The translations under genes and the position numbers were made by a program. Shown piece by piece: positions 9,180 through 19,073 of a stretch of 64,000 nucleotides of DNA. Under the pieces are notes generated by a model. It was not told the origin of the DNA. It saw only the letters and a list, made by a program, of their open reading frames with translations, and searched no databases. Source of the stretch: Actinoplanes sp. N902-109 (GTDB taxonomy: Bacteria; Actinomycetota; Actinomycetes; Mycobacteriales; Micromonosporaceae); assembly GCF_000389965.1 (NCBI RefSeq), contig NC_021191.1:9164055-9228054 (forward strand). Direction: 5' to 3'. Position 1 is the first letter of the stretch; each line of letters starts with the position of its first letter.

Positions 9180-9632
9180 GTGGCAGAGACAGCTGATCGG
9201 GACGCCAACCACGCGCTGCGGGCGCGGTTCGACGACATCTACGGGCAGTACCAGCGGCTGCGGTCGGGCATGGACGACATGCAGCGCACGCTCGGCAGCC
9301 TGCAGGCCACAGTGCAGTCCGACGACGGGTTCGTCCGGGCCACGGTCGGACCCCGGGGCCAGCTCATCGGCTTGCATCTGGACCCGGCCGTATACCGGGA
9401 GCTGGAACCCGACGAGCTCGCCGATCTGATCGTGGCCGTCACCGCAGCCGCCGTCGCCAAGGCGTCCGCCGAGATCGAACGCCTGATGTCCGGCCTGCTG
9501 CCGGCCGGCTCCGGAGCGATGAGCTTTCTCAAGGACGGCGACTTCGGCGCCCTGCTCAGCCGCCAGGACGAGATCATGCGCACCACCTCCTCGGAAGGCG
9601 CCCCCGGTGTCGAGGGGCGCGCTCATGGATGA
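9180..9632 (+). CDS. YbaB/EbfC-like protein of a secreted-toxin operon
   Basis: 150 residues. A helical N-terminal half (ALRARFDDIYGQYQRLRSGM) precedes a YbaB-like segment GFVRATVGPRGQLIGLHLDP and the helix ELADLIVAVTAAAVAKASAEIE. In actinobacteria, YbaB-like genes commonly precede WXG100 and large toxin genes, as here. Start GTG at 9180 behind GAGGAGAC. It is followed, with an 8-base overlap, by the WXG100-like gene at 9625. The role is probably adaptor, chaperone or DNA binding; this cannot be settled from sequence. Confidence 0.8.
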   Translation: MAETADRDANHALRARFDDIYGQYQRLRSGMDDMQRTLGSLQATVQSDDGFVRATVGPRGQLIGLHLDPAVYRELEPDELADLIVAVTAAAVAKASAEIERLMSGLLPAGSGAMSFLKDGDFGALLSRQDEIMRTTSSEGAPGVEGRAHG

Positions 9633-9954
9633 TCTGTCGCTCGACCCGGACCGGACGCTCACCGGCGGGCGCGACCTGGCCGCCGCCGGCGAGAGCCTCC
9701 GCACGCTGCGGTCGAACGCGGGCGCCGAGGTGGCGGCGCTGAGCGGTGCCCGCCCCTGGGGCAGCGACAGCTTCGGCCACGCCTTCGAACGCAACTACCG
9801 CCCGGTCGAGACGCAGCTCCTGCAGGCCTGGGACCTGCTCGCCGCCCATGTCGAAGGGCTCGGCGACGCGGTCGTCCAAGCCGTGCACGACGCCCTGCAG
9901 ACCGACAATCATGCTTCGGTACGCCTGCAGCACCCGTACGGGAAACGACAGTGA
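9625..9954 (+). CDS. WXG100-like small helical protein
   Basis: 109 residues, two predicted helices around a central PWGSDSFGHAFERNY turn, the W-x-S/G position expected of ESX/type VII secretion substrates. Size and position between the YbaB-like gene and the giant toxin fit a WXG100 secretion partner. The ATG at 9625 (MDDLSLDPDRTL) overlaps the upstream stop and its own stop overlaps the toxin start as GTGA, so all three genes are translationally coupled. No type VII core genes (eccC and others) are in the window. Confidence 0.75.
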   Translation: MDDLSLDPDRTLTGGRDLAAAGESLRTLRSNAGAEVAALSGARPWGSDSFGHAFERNYRPVETQLLQAWDLLAAHVEGLGDAVVQAVHDALQTDNHASVRLQHPYGKRQ

Positions 9955-12900
9955 CCACCCTGCCGAGCCCGATCCCGCACCCGCTGGAGTTCTGCCCGTT
10001 CGACGTTCCTGGCTGGGCCTACGAGGCGCTCGAATGGGTCGTCGGCTTTGACTGGCCCGCGGGCAACGAGCAGACCACCTGGGATGTCGCCGACCGCTGG
10101 TATGCGATCACCAGCGCCATGACCGGCCCGCATTCGGAGGCCTCGGCTGCGGCCGGTCGGGTGCGCAGCGGTTACGAAGGCTCCGGCTCCGACGCTTTCG
10201 CCGGCGCCTGGGCCCGTACCGATGAACCGCTGGCGGCCCTGTTCCAGATGGCCGACGAACTCGGCCAGCTCGTCGAGGGCTGCGGCCGCGACCTCGAAGG
10301 TGCCAAGCTGGAGGCCTGGATCGAGATCGGCCTGTTCCTCACCGAGCTCATCGGCATGGCGATCACCGTGGCGATGACCCTGGGCGCGGCGTCCCCGGCG
10401 GCCGGCGGCCTGATCACAGCCACCCGCATCGCCATCCAGCAGATCTTCAAGCGCCTGGTCGAACAGCTGAGCAAGAAGGGCCTGAAGGCGGCCGGCCTGC
10501 GCGCTGCGAAACAGCTGACCACCAGGGAAGGGCTCAAGCACCTCGGCAAGGACGCCCTGCGCGAGGGCATCGACGAAGCCCGCGAGGAAGCGCTGACAAA
10601 CGGCTCGGTGCAGCTCTATCAGAACTCCACCGGCCGTCTGAACGGCATCAACCTGTCTGACCTCGGCCTCTCGACCGCCGGTGGCTTCGGCGGAGGCTTC
10701 GCCGCGAGTGGAGCCCACGCCGGCAAGGGCCACCACCCCGGCGGGGCGATCCGCGGAGCCGGCGCCGAAGTCCTCGGCGAGTTCGGCGGCGCAGCGATGA
10801 CCGGCAACCTTCCGGACGTCCAAGGCCTGGCGAAATCGGCGAGCTCCGGAGCAGCCGGCTCGTCGCTCGAGACCGGCTCTCATGGCGTCACCGAATCGCT
10901 GCAGGCCAAGGTCACAGCCCTCAACGAGGCGTTGCCGACAGGCCCGGTGACTTTCGCAGGCCCGCAGTCCGGACCAGATATCCCGTCCACTGTTTCGTCT
11001 CCTCTCCCCGATTCACTCGATGCCACGACAGTCGCGCCGGTCAACGGTGATCCGTTGACCTCCACGACCAGCCCGGCGCACGGCTCGTCGCTGCCGTCCG
11101 GTCCTTCGCTGTCGCCTCATCCGCCGTCGTCGTCAGGTGATCTCTCCCCGGGATTGGCGCCCGCAGTCGTCGACTCCAGCGGGACCAGTCACGCCGCTCT
11201 CCACTCGCCTGCATCCCTTTCCTCACCAACGGCCTCTGCCGCAACCGCTACTTCGCTTGCCGACACGACCATGCACCTCTCCTCACCTGCCGACACGAGC
11301 TCGCACCCTTTCCTACCGGCCGCTTCACCTGCCGCGCTTTCCTTCACGCCGGAGCACACCGCACCCGTCCATGCCGATCCGACTCTTATGGCGCCCGGCC
11401 CGTCGGGCCCTGCCGCAGCGCCACACCACGGACCCGACCCCACCGCGCCGCTTCAGCACACGGCCGGTCCGACGACTGCGCTGGCCTCGCCGTCGCCCTT
11501 GTCACCCGTCGACTCACCCTTGGCGCCTCCTCATCCGTCCACTGATTCACCGCCTCCTGCCTCGCCACTGATCAGCCCGATCGCGAACTCGCCCGCGACG
11601 GTGCCACATCAGCGAACGGATCAGCCGCCGTTGTCCACAGGCAGCGCTCGCAGTGGGACCCACTTGTCCACAGCGCAGCACCAGCGACTTGACACGGCCC
11701 CGTGGTCCGCTCCTCCCAGCGGTAAGCACCGGCACACCCCTCGGCATCGGGACGGTTCTGTACCGGTACGCAAGGCCTCCGAAGTGGACAGCTATTTTCG
11801 TTCCGCTCAGGATCAGCGCGCCGCTTATGCGCAATTCCGGCAGCAGGAAGCCGTCGACCTTCTGGAACAGAAGGCTCAGACCGCCCGCCGACAGGCACGT
11901 AATGCGCGACGGGCGGCCCGGGTGGCGAAGTTCCTCAAGCTGGACTCTGGGTTGGCCCACCATTTCGAGGCCAATGTCCGGGCCGCTGAGACAACCGCCG
12001 AACGGGCGGCCGCCGAAGCGCGGGTTCTCCGCGACCCGGCCATTGCCACGGACGAAGGTTCGCTGACGACGGTGCGCCCGCGGGATTGGCACCTGACCAA
12101 CTGGGACAGCGGTCATCTCGCACCCGGCGCCGTGTCGCTGGGAAACCAATCAATGCTGACGGGTACGGGTCACCCGCCCCCGATCGACAGCACGCGCCGG
12201 TACGGCGAGTTCGGAGGCCTCCGCGCGCCACTCGCCCAGCATCAGATCGACCTCGAGAATGCGTTCCCGCGCGACGCCAACGGCAATCCGGTACGGCTGG
12301 CGGACCCGCGCTCGCCGTACTTCTCGCTGATGAACGACGGCGGCCCGGACGCCGACCCGACCCGCGGTCTCAATTGCCAGGACTGCGTGCTCTCGTTCTT
12401 CGACACGTACCTGCACGGCCGCCCGCGAGTGTCCGCTCCGCGCACTTTTGACGCCTACAGCGACGGTGACCCGCAACGTCCGCTGCACGGTGAGGCGATC
12501 GGGCCGGAACGGGTGGAGCGCACCACGGGCGGACGGCTGCAATCACTGTGCAAGCCCGACCCGGATCCGGTGCTGGCTCGCCGGAACGCGGCCCGCGCAC
12601 TCTCCGACGTTTCCACCCAGCTCATCAATGGTGGCCATGGTTCCTTCGCATTCCTGATGAGCGCTTGGGAAGGCGGATCGGCGCACGCCTGGGCCGCTGT
12701 CAACCACAACGGCGAGATCCTCTTCGTCGATCCACAATCCGGCCGGATCGCTCCGCCTGGGATGTCCTTGTACGGGCACCGGGGCCAGCCGCATCCGGAC
12801 AATCTCGTCGCTCTGGACGCCCTGGTCGTCGACGGCCGCGGCAATCCGCTTCCCTTCACGGACCGGGAAGACGGCTGGTGGCGTCCACAAGAAACGACCT

Positions 12901-15900
12901 TTCCGCACCCGGCTCCGGCACAGACCCCGCACTCCGCCGACCCGGCTCGCACGGATCTGGATCGCATAGCCGAAGCCTTGGCACCGCGCCCGCTGTCATC
13001 CGAGGAACTGGCCCGCCGCAATTATCGCGAATACCTCCACCGCACCCGTACGGTCCACGAGGAGAACCGCCGCAACGATCACGCCGACTATCTGCTGCGG
13101 CTCGCGGAACAGCACCGAACCCACGTCCACACCATCAACGACCAGGCCGAAGCCGCCGCCCGAGCCGGCTCCACGGTGCTGGCGGAACGGCTCCGGGCAG
13201 ACGCTCGTCTCGCCCGCCAGGACGCCGAGAATCTCGAACACCAATCGGATTCCGTACGGCGAGGAGCGCGCGTCCCCACCCGTACCGAAATAGACCCACC
13301 GGACTGGTCACGCCTCAACGACGACCTCGGCGACCTCACCGATGCCGGCGTTGCCACAGCCACCAATTCGGCCCTCACCGGCACCGGCCATCCCGCACCG
13401 ATCGACCGCAGCCGCCCGTACGGGACAACTGGTGGACTCCGCCGGCCACTCGCCGTACACCAAAAAGACCTCGAAGACGCCATGCCACGCGATCCCGACG
13501 GCCGCGTGGAACGCCTCGCCGATCCCCGAAAAGGCCCATGGTTCACCCTCGCCAACGACGGCGGCCCCACCGCAGATCCCACCCGCGCCATCAATTGCAC
13601 CGACGGCGTCCTGTCCCTCTACGAGACCTACATCCACGGCCGCCCGCGAGTCTCAGCCCCCAGAACCTTCGACGCCTACGAACAGGGCGACCCCACCCGC
13701 CCTCTCGGCGCCGAAAAGGGCGGTCTGTCCAGAGTGGAAGCAACGGTCAACGGCGAGTTCCAAACCCTGACCCCGTACGTCCAAAACCTGCACCCCCACC
13801 AGGCCAAGCAAGCAATCGACACGGCAACATCGGCCCTCGCCGCCCACCTGCACTCGGCCGGCCACGGCGCCTTCGCCTTCATCGTCACCAAAGCCGAACA
13901 GGGCACCTCCCACGCCTGGGCCGCCATCAACCAGAACGGCACCATCCTCTACCTCGACCCCCAAATCGGCCGCCTCTCCGAATCCATCCCCCTTTACACC
14001 CACACCGGCCACCCCGACCCAGCCAACGTCACCGCCCTCGACGCCCTGGTCATCACCAACGAAGGCCATCCCCTCCCGTTTCCCTCCCATCAAGCGTCAG
14101 CCGGTTCTGACCCGAGAGGACTGACTCGGTCTCAGCAGGTGGAGGCGGAAGCAATCGCCGCGCTGGACGAAGCGGAATTTGAACTCTTCGGCGATGCCAT
14201 CCGTGACGCCAGCCTGACTGCCGAAGTCGAGATACAGCGGATGCAGAACCTGGCCGACGTGCTTTCCCGGAACTCGACGGCCGGCAGCGACCGACCGCGA
14301 GTTGTCGACACGGAGAGCCGTGTCAAGTCCATCGGCTCTCTGGCCCGCAAATTCCAGCTTCACGCCGCCACGCGGCAATCCGACGCACGCACGTTCCTCA
14401 CTTCGGTGAACGACCTCGTTCGGTTCTCCATCACACTGCCCGAAGGCAACTACACATCGGTCTTGGCTCAGGCTTTGGACGAGCTGCGCGCCCGCAACTA
14501 CACCGTTGTGGAAGTCGCCAGCTTCTGGGGTGACGGTCACGGCCGGCACAACGGCTTGAACGTAACCTTGATCAATCCGGAAGGCTTCCGGATGGAGGTC
14601 CAGTTCCCGACCGAACGTTCCCGATCGGTCGGCAAGTTGACCCACACCTTGTACGAGATAACGCGGCTCGAGTCCAGCGAGGTGTCGACCCAGGAGAGGA
14701 TGGAGGCGCTCCTCGGGATCCTCCTCATCAACAAGCTCCACGGCATGCCTGACCACCAGCCAGCAGGATTGGACGCCATCGCCGGCCTGGTAACCGTGAA
14801 CACGTCGCTCACTCACTGGGCGACACGCGCAGGCGCCGGCGTCTGGGGCGAATACATCGGGTTTCTCGCCTCGAAGGGAGCAACCCTCGACGACATGCTC
14901 ACTGCCTGGGAACTCACCAAGGCAGACCTACCCGGCATAGAGAGGCTGATCCGCGACGATGAGCGACTCGGACTTCTCCTACACGGCAGTCCTGGCGGAC
15001 CGGAACTCCACCGCGATCACCAGCCTGATCGCCTACCAAGCACCGGCGACGTCCGGTCTCCAAGCCGTGATGTGGCACGCCTCCCGCAGCCAATGGATTT
15101 ACGCCCCAACGATCGCAGCGCGTCTCCTCTTCGACGATTCATACACGAACGAATTGAAGCCAGTAGACCGCCCGACAGCAGCCCGCCTGGCGCGCGAACA
15201 GCTCTCGACCGACCTCCCGACCCCGGAGCAGCTCCAAGCCATGATCCGGGAGCACACCCAGACGACCTGAGCCCTGCCGACCACGTGCTGTCAGCCGCGG
15301 AGCTCACGGTCGACCACGTTGATCCGCACGGAGCTGAACAGGAGCTTTTGAATGCGTTGACCCCCGCTGACAAGGCAGCCATCGAGGCGTCGGTGCGGGA
15401 GGCGGCCGCACGGGCGGAGCGTTTGTTGCCCCAGCTTGGCGGGGTCGTCGAGTCCCTTGGCGGGTCGGCGCGGCTGGTAGGCATCAAGCATGCCTGCAAG
15501 AGCAGGCGCTCCCTTGCGCGGGCGTTCGCGGCGGAGTTCGAAACGGGTGGAGTTCCGGTGGGGGAGTTCCTGGCCGGGGTGAAGGATCGGGTGCGCTTCG
15601 CCATCGAGGTGCCTGAAGCCGGCTATGTGCAAACCGTTCGCCGGGCCGTGGAGGAACTTGAGCGGGCCGGGTTCAGGGTTCGGCGGCTCGTCAACTTCTG
15701 GGGTGGCGACGGCAGGCACAACGGCCTCAATGCGACTGTCGAGGATCAGGCCGGGTTTCGCTTGGAGGTTCAGTTCCCGACTGCGCTCTCGTGGGCGATC
15801 AGCTTGCGCACTCATCAGGCGTACGAGGTGGTCAGGTTATGGAACGTGCCTTACGCAGCGCGGGTGGACGGTTTGCTCCGGATGGTCGCGATCAACAAAT

Positions 15901-16133
15901 CGGCGGACATCGCCTCGCATCAGCCAGCAGGCGTGGAGTTGCTGAACCCTGACAAAACCGTGGACTCGTCGTTTCGGGCATGGGTTCGGCAGAGCGGGGC
16001 TCTGTGGCGCCGCTACCTGCACGAGCTGGCCTTGCACCGGGTGTCGTTCGGTACCATCCTCGAGCGTCACGCTCTGACCAGCGCGGACGTCCTTCTGACC
16101 AATGGAACTGATGCTGATGATGGCTCCGGCTGA
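9951..16133 (+). CDS. Giant polymorphic toxin: two papain-fold and two RelA/SpoT-like domains
   Basis: 2060 codons. Residues 15-125 are a helical WXG-like leader (GWAYEALEWV, RVRSGYEGSGSDAFAGAW), then hydrophobic helices 125-170. Residues 300-600 are a Ser/Pro/Thr-rich linker and 605-705 coiled coil. Papain-fold toxin 1 (glutamine deamidase) domain A has C809/C812, H912 (SAHAWAAVNH) and D927. A second coiled coil and domain B follow with C1216, H1321, D1336, where the second Cys is Gly1219. Two RelA/SpoT-like nucleotidyltransferase domains follow: residues about 1427-1669 (KSIGSLARK, NDLVRF, EVQFPT at 1549) and 1797-2060 (KDRVRF, EVQFPT at 1939). Between them (1670-1773) the frame merely reads through a small gene in another frame. 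A fusion by stop-codon loss is likely. Confidence 0.85.
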   Translation: MTTLPSPIPHPLEFCPFDVPGWAYEALEWVVGFDWPAGNEQTTWDVADRWYAITSAMTGPHSEASAAAGRVRSGYEGSGSDAFAGAWARTDEPLAALFQMADELGQLVEGCGRDLEGAKLEAWIEIGLFLTELIGMAITVAMTLGAASPAAGGLITATRIAIQQIFKRLVEQLSKKGLKAAGLRAAKQLTTREGLKHLGKDALREGIDEAREEALTNGSVQLYQNSTGRLNGINLSDLGLSTAGGFGGGFAASGAHAGKGHHPGGAIRGAGAEVLGEFGGAAMTGNLPDVQGLAKSASSGAAGSSLETGSHGVTESLQAKVTALNEALPTGPVTFAGPQSGPDIPSTVSSPLPDSLDATTVAPVNGDPLTSTTSPAHGSSLPSGPSLSPHPPSSSGDLSPGLAPAVVDSSGTSHAALHSPASLSSPTASAATATSLADTTMHLSSPADTSSHPFLPAASPAALSFTPEHTAPVHADPTLMAPGPSGPAAAPHHGPDPTAPLQHTAGPTTALASPSPLSPVDSPLAPPHPSTDSPPPASPLISPIANSPATVPHQRTDQPPLSTGSARSGTHLSTAQHQRLDTAPWSAPPSGKHRHTPRHRDGSVPVRKASEVDSYFRSAQDQRAAYAQFRQQEAVDLLEQKAQTARRQARNARRAARVAKFLKLDSGLAHHFEANVRAAETTAERAAAEARVLRDPAIATDEGSLTTVRPRDWHLTNWDSGHLAPGAVSLGNQSMLTGTGHPPPIDSTRRYGEFGGLRAPLAQHQIDLENAFPRDANGNPVRLADPRSPYFSLMNDGGPDADPTRGLNCQDCVLSFFDTYLHGRPRVSAPRTFDAYSDGDPQRPLHGEAIGPERVERTTGGRLQSLCKPDPDPVLARRNAARALSDVSTQLINGGHGSFAFLMSAWEGGSAHAWAAVNHNGEILFVDPQSGRIAPPGMSLYGHRGQPHPDNLVALDALVVDGRGNPLPFTDREDGWWRPQETTFPHPAPAQTPHSADPARTDLDRIAEALAPRPLSSEELARRNYREYLHRTRTVHEENRRNDHADYLLRLAEQHRTHVHTINDQAEAAARAGSTVLAERLRADARLARQDAENLEHQSDSVRRGARVPTRTEIDPPDWSRLNDDLGDLTDAGVATATNSALTGTGHPAPIDRSRPYGTTGGLRRPLAVHQKDLEDAMPRDPDGRVERLADPRKGPWFTLANDGGPTADPTRAINCTDGVLSLYETYIHGRPRVSAPRTFDAYEQGDPTRPLGAEKGGLSRVEATVNGEFQTLTPYVQNLHPHQAKQAIDTATSALAAHLHSAGHGAFAFIVTKAEQGTSHAWAAINQNGTILYLDPQIGRLSESIPLYTHTGHPDPANVTALDALVITNEGHPLPFPSHQASAGSDPRGLTRSQQVEAEAIAALDEAEFELFGDAIRDASLTAEVEIQRMQNLADVLSRNSTAGSDRPRVVDTESRVKSIGSLARKFQLHAATRQSDARTFLTSVNDLVRFSITLPEGNYTSVLAQALDELRARNYTVVEVASFWGDGHGRHNGLNVTLINPEGFRMEVQFPTERSRSVGKLTHTLYEITRLESSEVSTQERMEALLGILLINKLHGMPDHQPAGLDAIAGLVTVNTSLTHWATRAGAGVWGEYIGFLASKGATLDDMLTAWELTKADLPGIERLIRDDERLGLLLHGSPGGPELHRDHQPDRLPSTGDVRSPSRDVARLPQPMDLRPNDRSASPLRRFIHERIEASRPPDSSPPGARTALDRPPDPGAAPSHDPGAHPDDLSPADHVLSAAELTVDHVDPHGAEQELLNALTPADKAAIEASVREAAARAERLLPQLGGVVESLGGSARLVGIKHACKSRRSLARAFAAEFETGGVPVGEFLAGVKDRVRFAIEVPEAGYVQTVRRAVEELERAGFRVRRLVNFWGGDGRHNGLNATVEDQAGFRLEVQFPTALSWAISLRTHQAYEVVRLWNVPYAARVDGLLRMVAINKSADIASHQPAGVELLNPDKTVDSSFRAWVRQSGALWRRYLHELALHRVSFGTILERHALTSADVLLTNGTDADDGSG
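11631..11672. other. Two TTGTCCACA DnaA-box matches inside the toxin linker
   Basis: Exact TTGTCCACA at 11631-11639 and 11664-11672, 33 bases apart, in the Ser/Pro-rich linker coding region. The sequence matches the actinobacterial DnaA-box consensus. They may be chance or real sites of an origin-proximal region. Confidence 0.4.
14959..15270 (+). CDS. Putative immunity protein 1, nested inside the toxin ORF
   Basis: 103 residues, in the +1 frame relative to the toxin and wholly inside it. It aligns by eye with the gene at 16120: shared TAVL/QAVL, TSLIAY, an AV-W segment, WIYAP, a LLFDDSY/FLFDPGY segment and an LPTPEQL/LPDEATL ending. It starts right after the first RelA/SpoT-like domain, exactly where its paralogue starts relative to the second. 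Small genes overlapping the 3' end of a toxin domain are typically its immunity gene. No family name is recognised. Expected to act in the cytoplasm (no signal sequence). Confidence 0.7.
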   Translation: MSDSDFSYTAVLADRNSTAITSLIAYQAPATSGLQAVMWHASRSQWIYAPTIAARLLFDDSYTNELKPVDRPTAARLAREQLSTDLPTPEQLQAMIREHTQTT

Positions 16134-16455
16134 GATCGCGTATCAGGCAGTCCTCACATCCGACGGCTCCGGCACGGTGACAAGCCTGATCGCTTACGAA
16201 GCACAGCCGACCGGGTCGCTGCGGGCCGTGTTGTGGAGCGTTCCACGTCAGGCCTGGATCTACGCACCGGCGCAGGCGTCGACGTTCCTTTTCGATCCGG
16301 GCTACCAGGATCGGACGCGGCCTCTCACGAGAACGAACGCGCAGCAAGTGGCCACGGCGGTGCTGGGCACCGAGTTACCGGACGAGGCCACCTTGCTGGA
16401 GATGTACGCAGAAGGGGAGCGGATGGGCTGGAGCTACGGTCCACCACGCCAGTAG
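16120..16455 (+). CDS. Putative immunity protein 2 overlapping the toxin 3' end
   Basis: 111 residues from the ATG at 16120 (MAPAEIAYQAVL), the position that lines up with the start of immunity gene 1; in-frame ATGs at 16102, 16111 and 16117 would add up to six residues. It overlaps the last 14 bases of the toxin. Paralogous to the nested gene at 14959 (TSLIAY, WIYAP, FLFDPGY). Together the two genes suggest a duplicated RelA-like toxin plus immunity cassette. The family is unknown to me; immunity is inferred from position and co-duplication. Confidence 0.72.
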   Translation: MAPAEIAYQAVLTSDGSGTVTSLIAYEAQPTGSLRAVLWSVPRQAWIYAPAQASTFLFDPGYQDRTRPLTRTNAQQVATAVLGTELPDEATLLEMYAEGERMGWSYGPPRQ

Positions 16456-16478
16456 GCACCAGGACCTTGCCGCGAAAG

Positions 16479-17894
<1,416 letters not shown>

Positions 17895-18285
17895 TCCGAC
17901 CTCCCCCTCGCGAAGCAACATGGGCGCCGGCGACACCGCACTCGAGTAGATCAAACACCCGCGGTACGACACTTCCGGGTGAGGACGCGCCCAACCGAGT
18001 GATCCAGGACACGATTTTCCCCAACCTCCCCGCTTCGGGCCGATATGACCCGGCCGGTGCCACCCGACGGTGTGATCCAAGCGCGGGTAACAATACGAAG
18101 CCGCACGTCATGGCCCAAATAAAGCGGTGGACAGGGCTTGGGACAACCTGTGGACAAGCGGCCCCGTCCTGTGCGCCGCCCTGTGCACAGCCTGTGTAAA
18201 ACCCCTGAGGACATCGGGGCGCGGAACGTTCTGACCAGCGCGTTCATCGTCCCCACCGTGTGGAGAAAACAAAAAGCTGCTGCCG
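17895..18285. promoter_or_regulatory. dnaB upstream region with a DnaA box
   Basis: 391 bases without a convincing gene, between dnaB and the divergent repeat protein. It contains an exact TGTGGACAA (reverse of TTGTCCACA) at 18149-18157 and several related TGTGCACAG/TGTGGAGAA sequences nearby. It should hold the dnaB promoter. Confidence 0.5.
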
Positions 18286-19073
18286 GTGACGAAGCCATCG
18301 CGCCAGGGCGTTGCAGATCCGGGCGTTGCACGGCACGCTTTTCAGGTGGACCAACGGGAGTGGGACTACGGCGCCCGCCTGCCGCGCGAGAGAAGCGCTG
18401 CAGACCCCTGGTCAGCTCGGCGAAGTCCGGAAAATCCCGATTCATCCGTGCCCACGGATGTGTCGGCAGATCCCGGCGCGCCGATCTGGGGCACTGGTTC
18501 GGTCACCGACACCGGCAGCATGCAGCCGATTCCCGAGGCGATCGCCTGGTCGCTCCGCGCGGAGGCCTGGGCGCAGAACGAGGACCAAGCCGTCGAGCGC
18601 TCGAGTTCCGGCACGGTCAGCCGCTGGTCCGACGTAGCGGCAACCGGCCGTCCGCCCGTTCCCGCAGATGGCGTCGGCTGGCGCACCTCCACCGCGGAGT
18701 GGCGTTCGACGACCGACACCGCACACTGGCGCCAGACCACCGAGTGGCGCTCCGCGTCGGGCACCCACGGCTGGCGGCAGACCACCGAGGCATGGCAGGC
18801 GAACGGCGACGCCGAGACCCCGCTGCCCCCGGCCGACCCACCCGTGCGGCTCCCCGCCATCTCCGGCACAGCGTGGCCCACACCAGACTCGGCGGCGGAG
18901 CAAAAGCCGGACACCACACCCGGCTGGCAGCAGCCCGGTGAGTCGACGCCGAGCTGGCGACGCCCGGCCGACGCCGCCCCCAGCTGGCAACAGCCGAGCA
19001 GCACCACGACGCCGAGCTGGCAACAGCCCGGTGGGAGCACGCCGAGCTGGCAACGTCCGGCCGACGCCGCCCC
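18286..19073 (+). pseudogene. 5' part of frameshifted Ser-Trp-Gln repeat protein
   Basis: About 263 codons before the frame breaks. The start is uncertain: GTG at 18286, GTG at 18346 (VDQREWDYGARLP) and GTG at 18451 are all possible. Composition is hydrophilic with many Trp in the context WRSTT, WRQTT, then TPSWQQPG and ADAAPSWQQ. At 19070-19073 the sequence has CCCC where the parallel repeat at 18977-18981 has CCCCC; one missing C moves the SWQ repeats into the frame of the following feature. The frame stays open to 21036 but then reads an Arg/Pro-rich shadow, so coding is judged to end at 19073. Confidence 0.6.

Noticed and set aside
12548..14110. 520-codon ORF overlapping the toxin in another frame
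   Set aside because: Arg/Pro-rich shadow, unlike the nested immunity gene, which has a paralogue.
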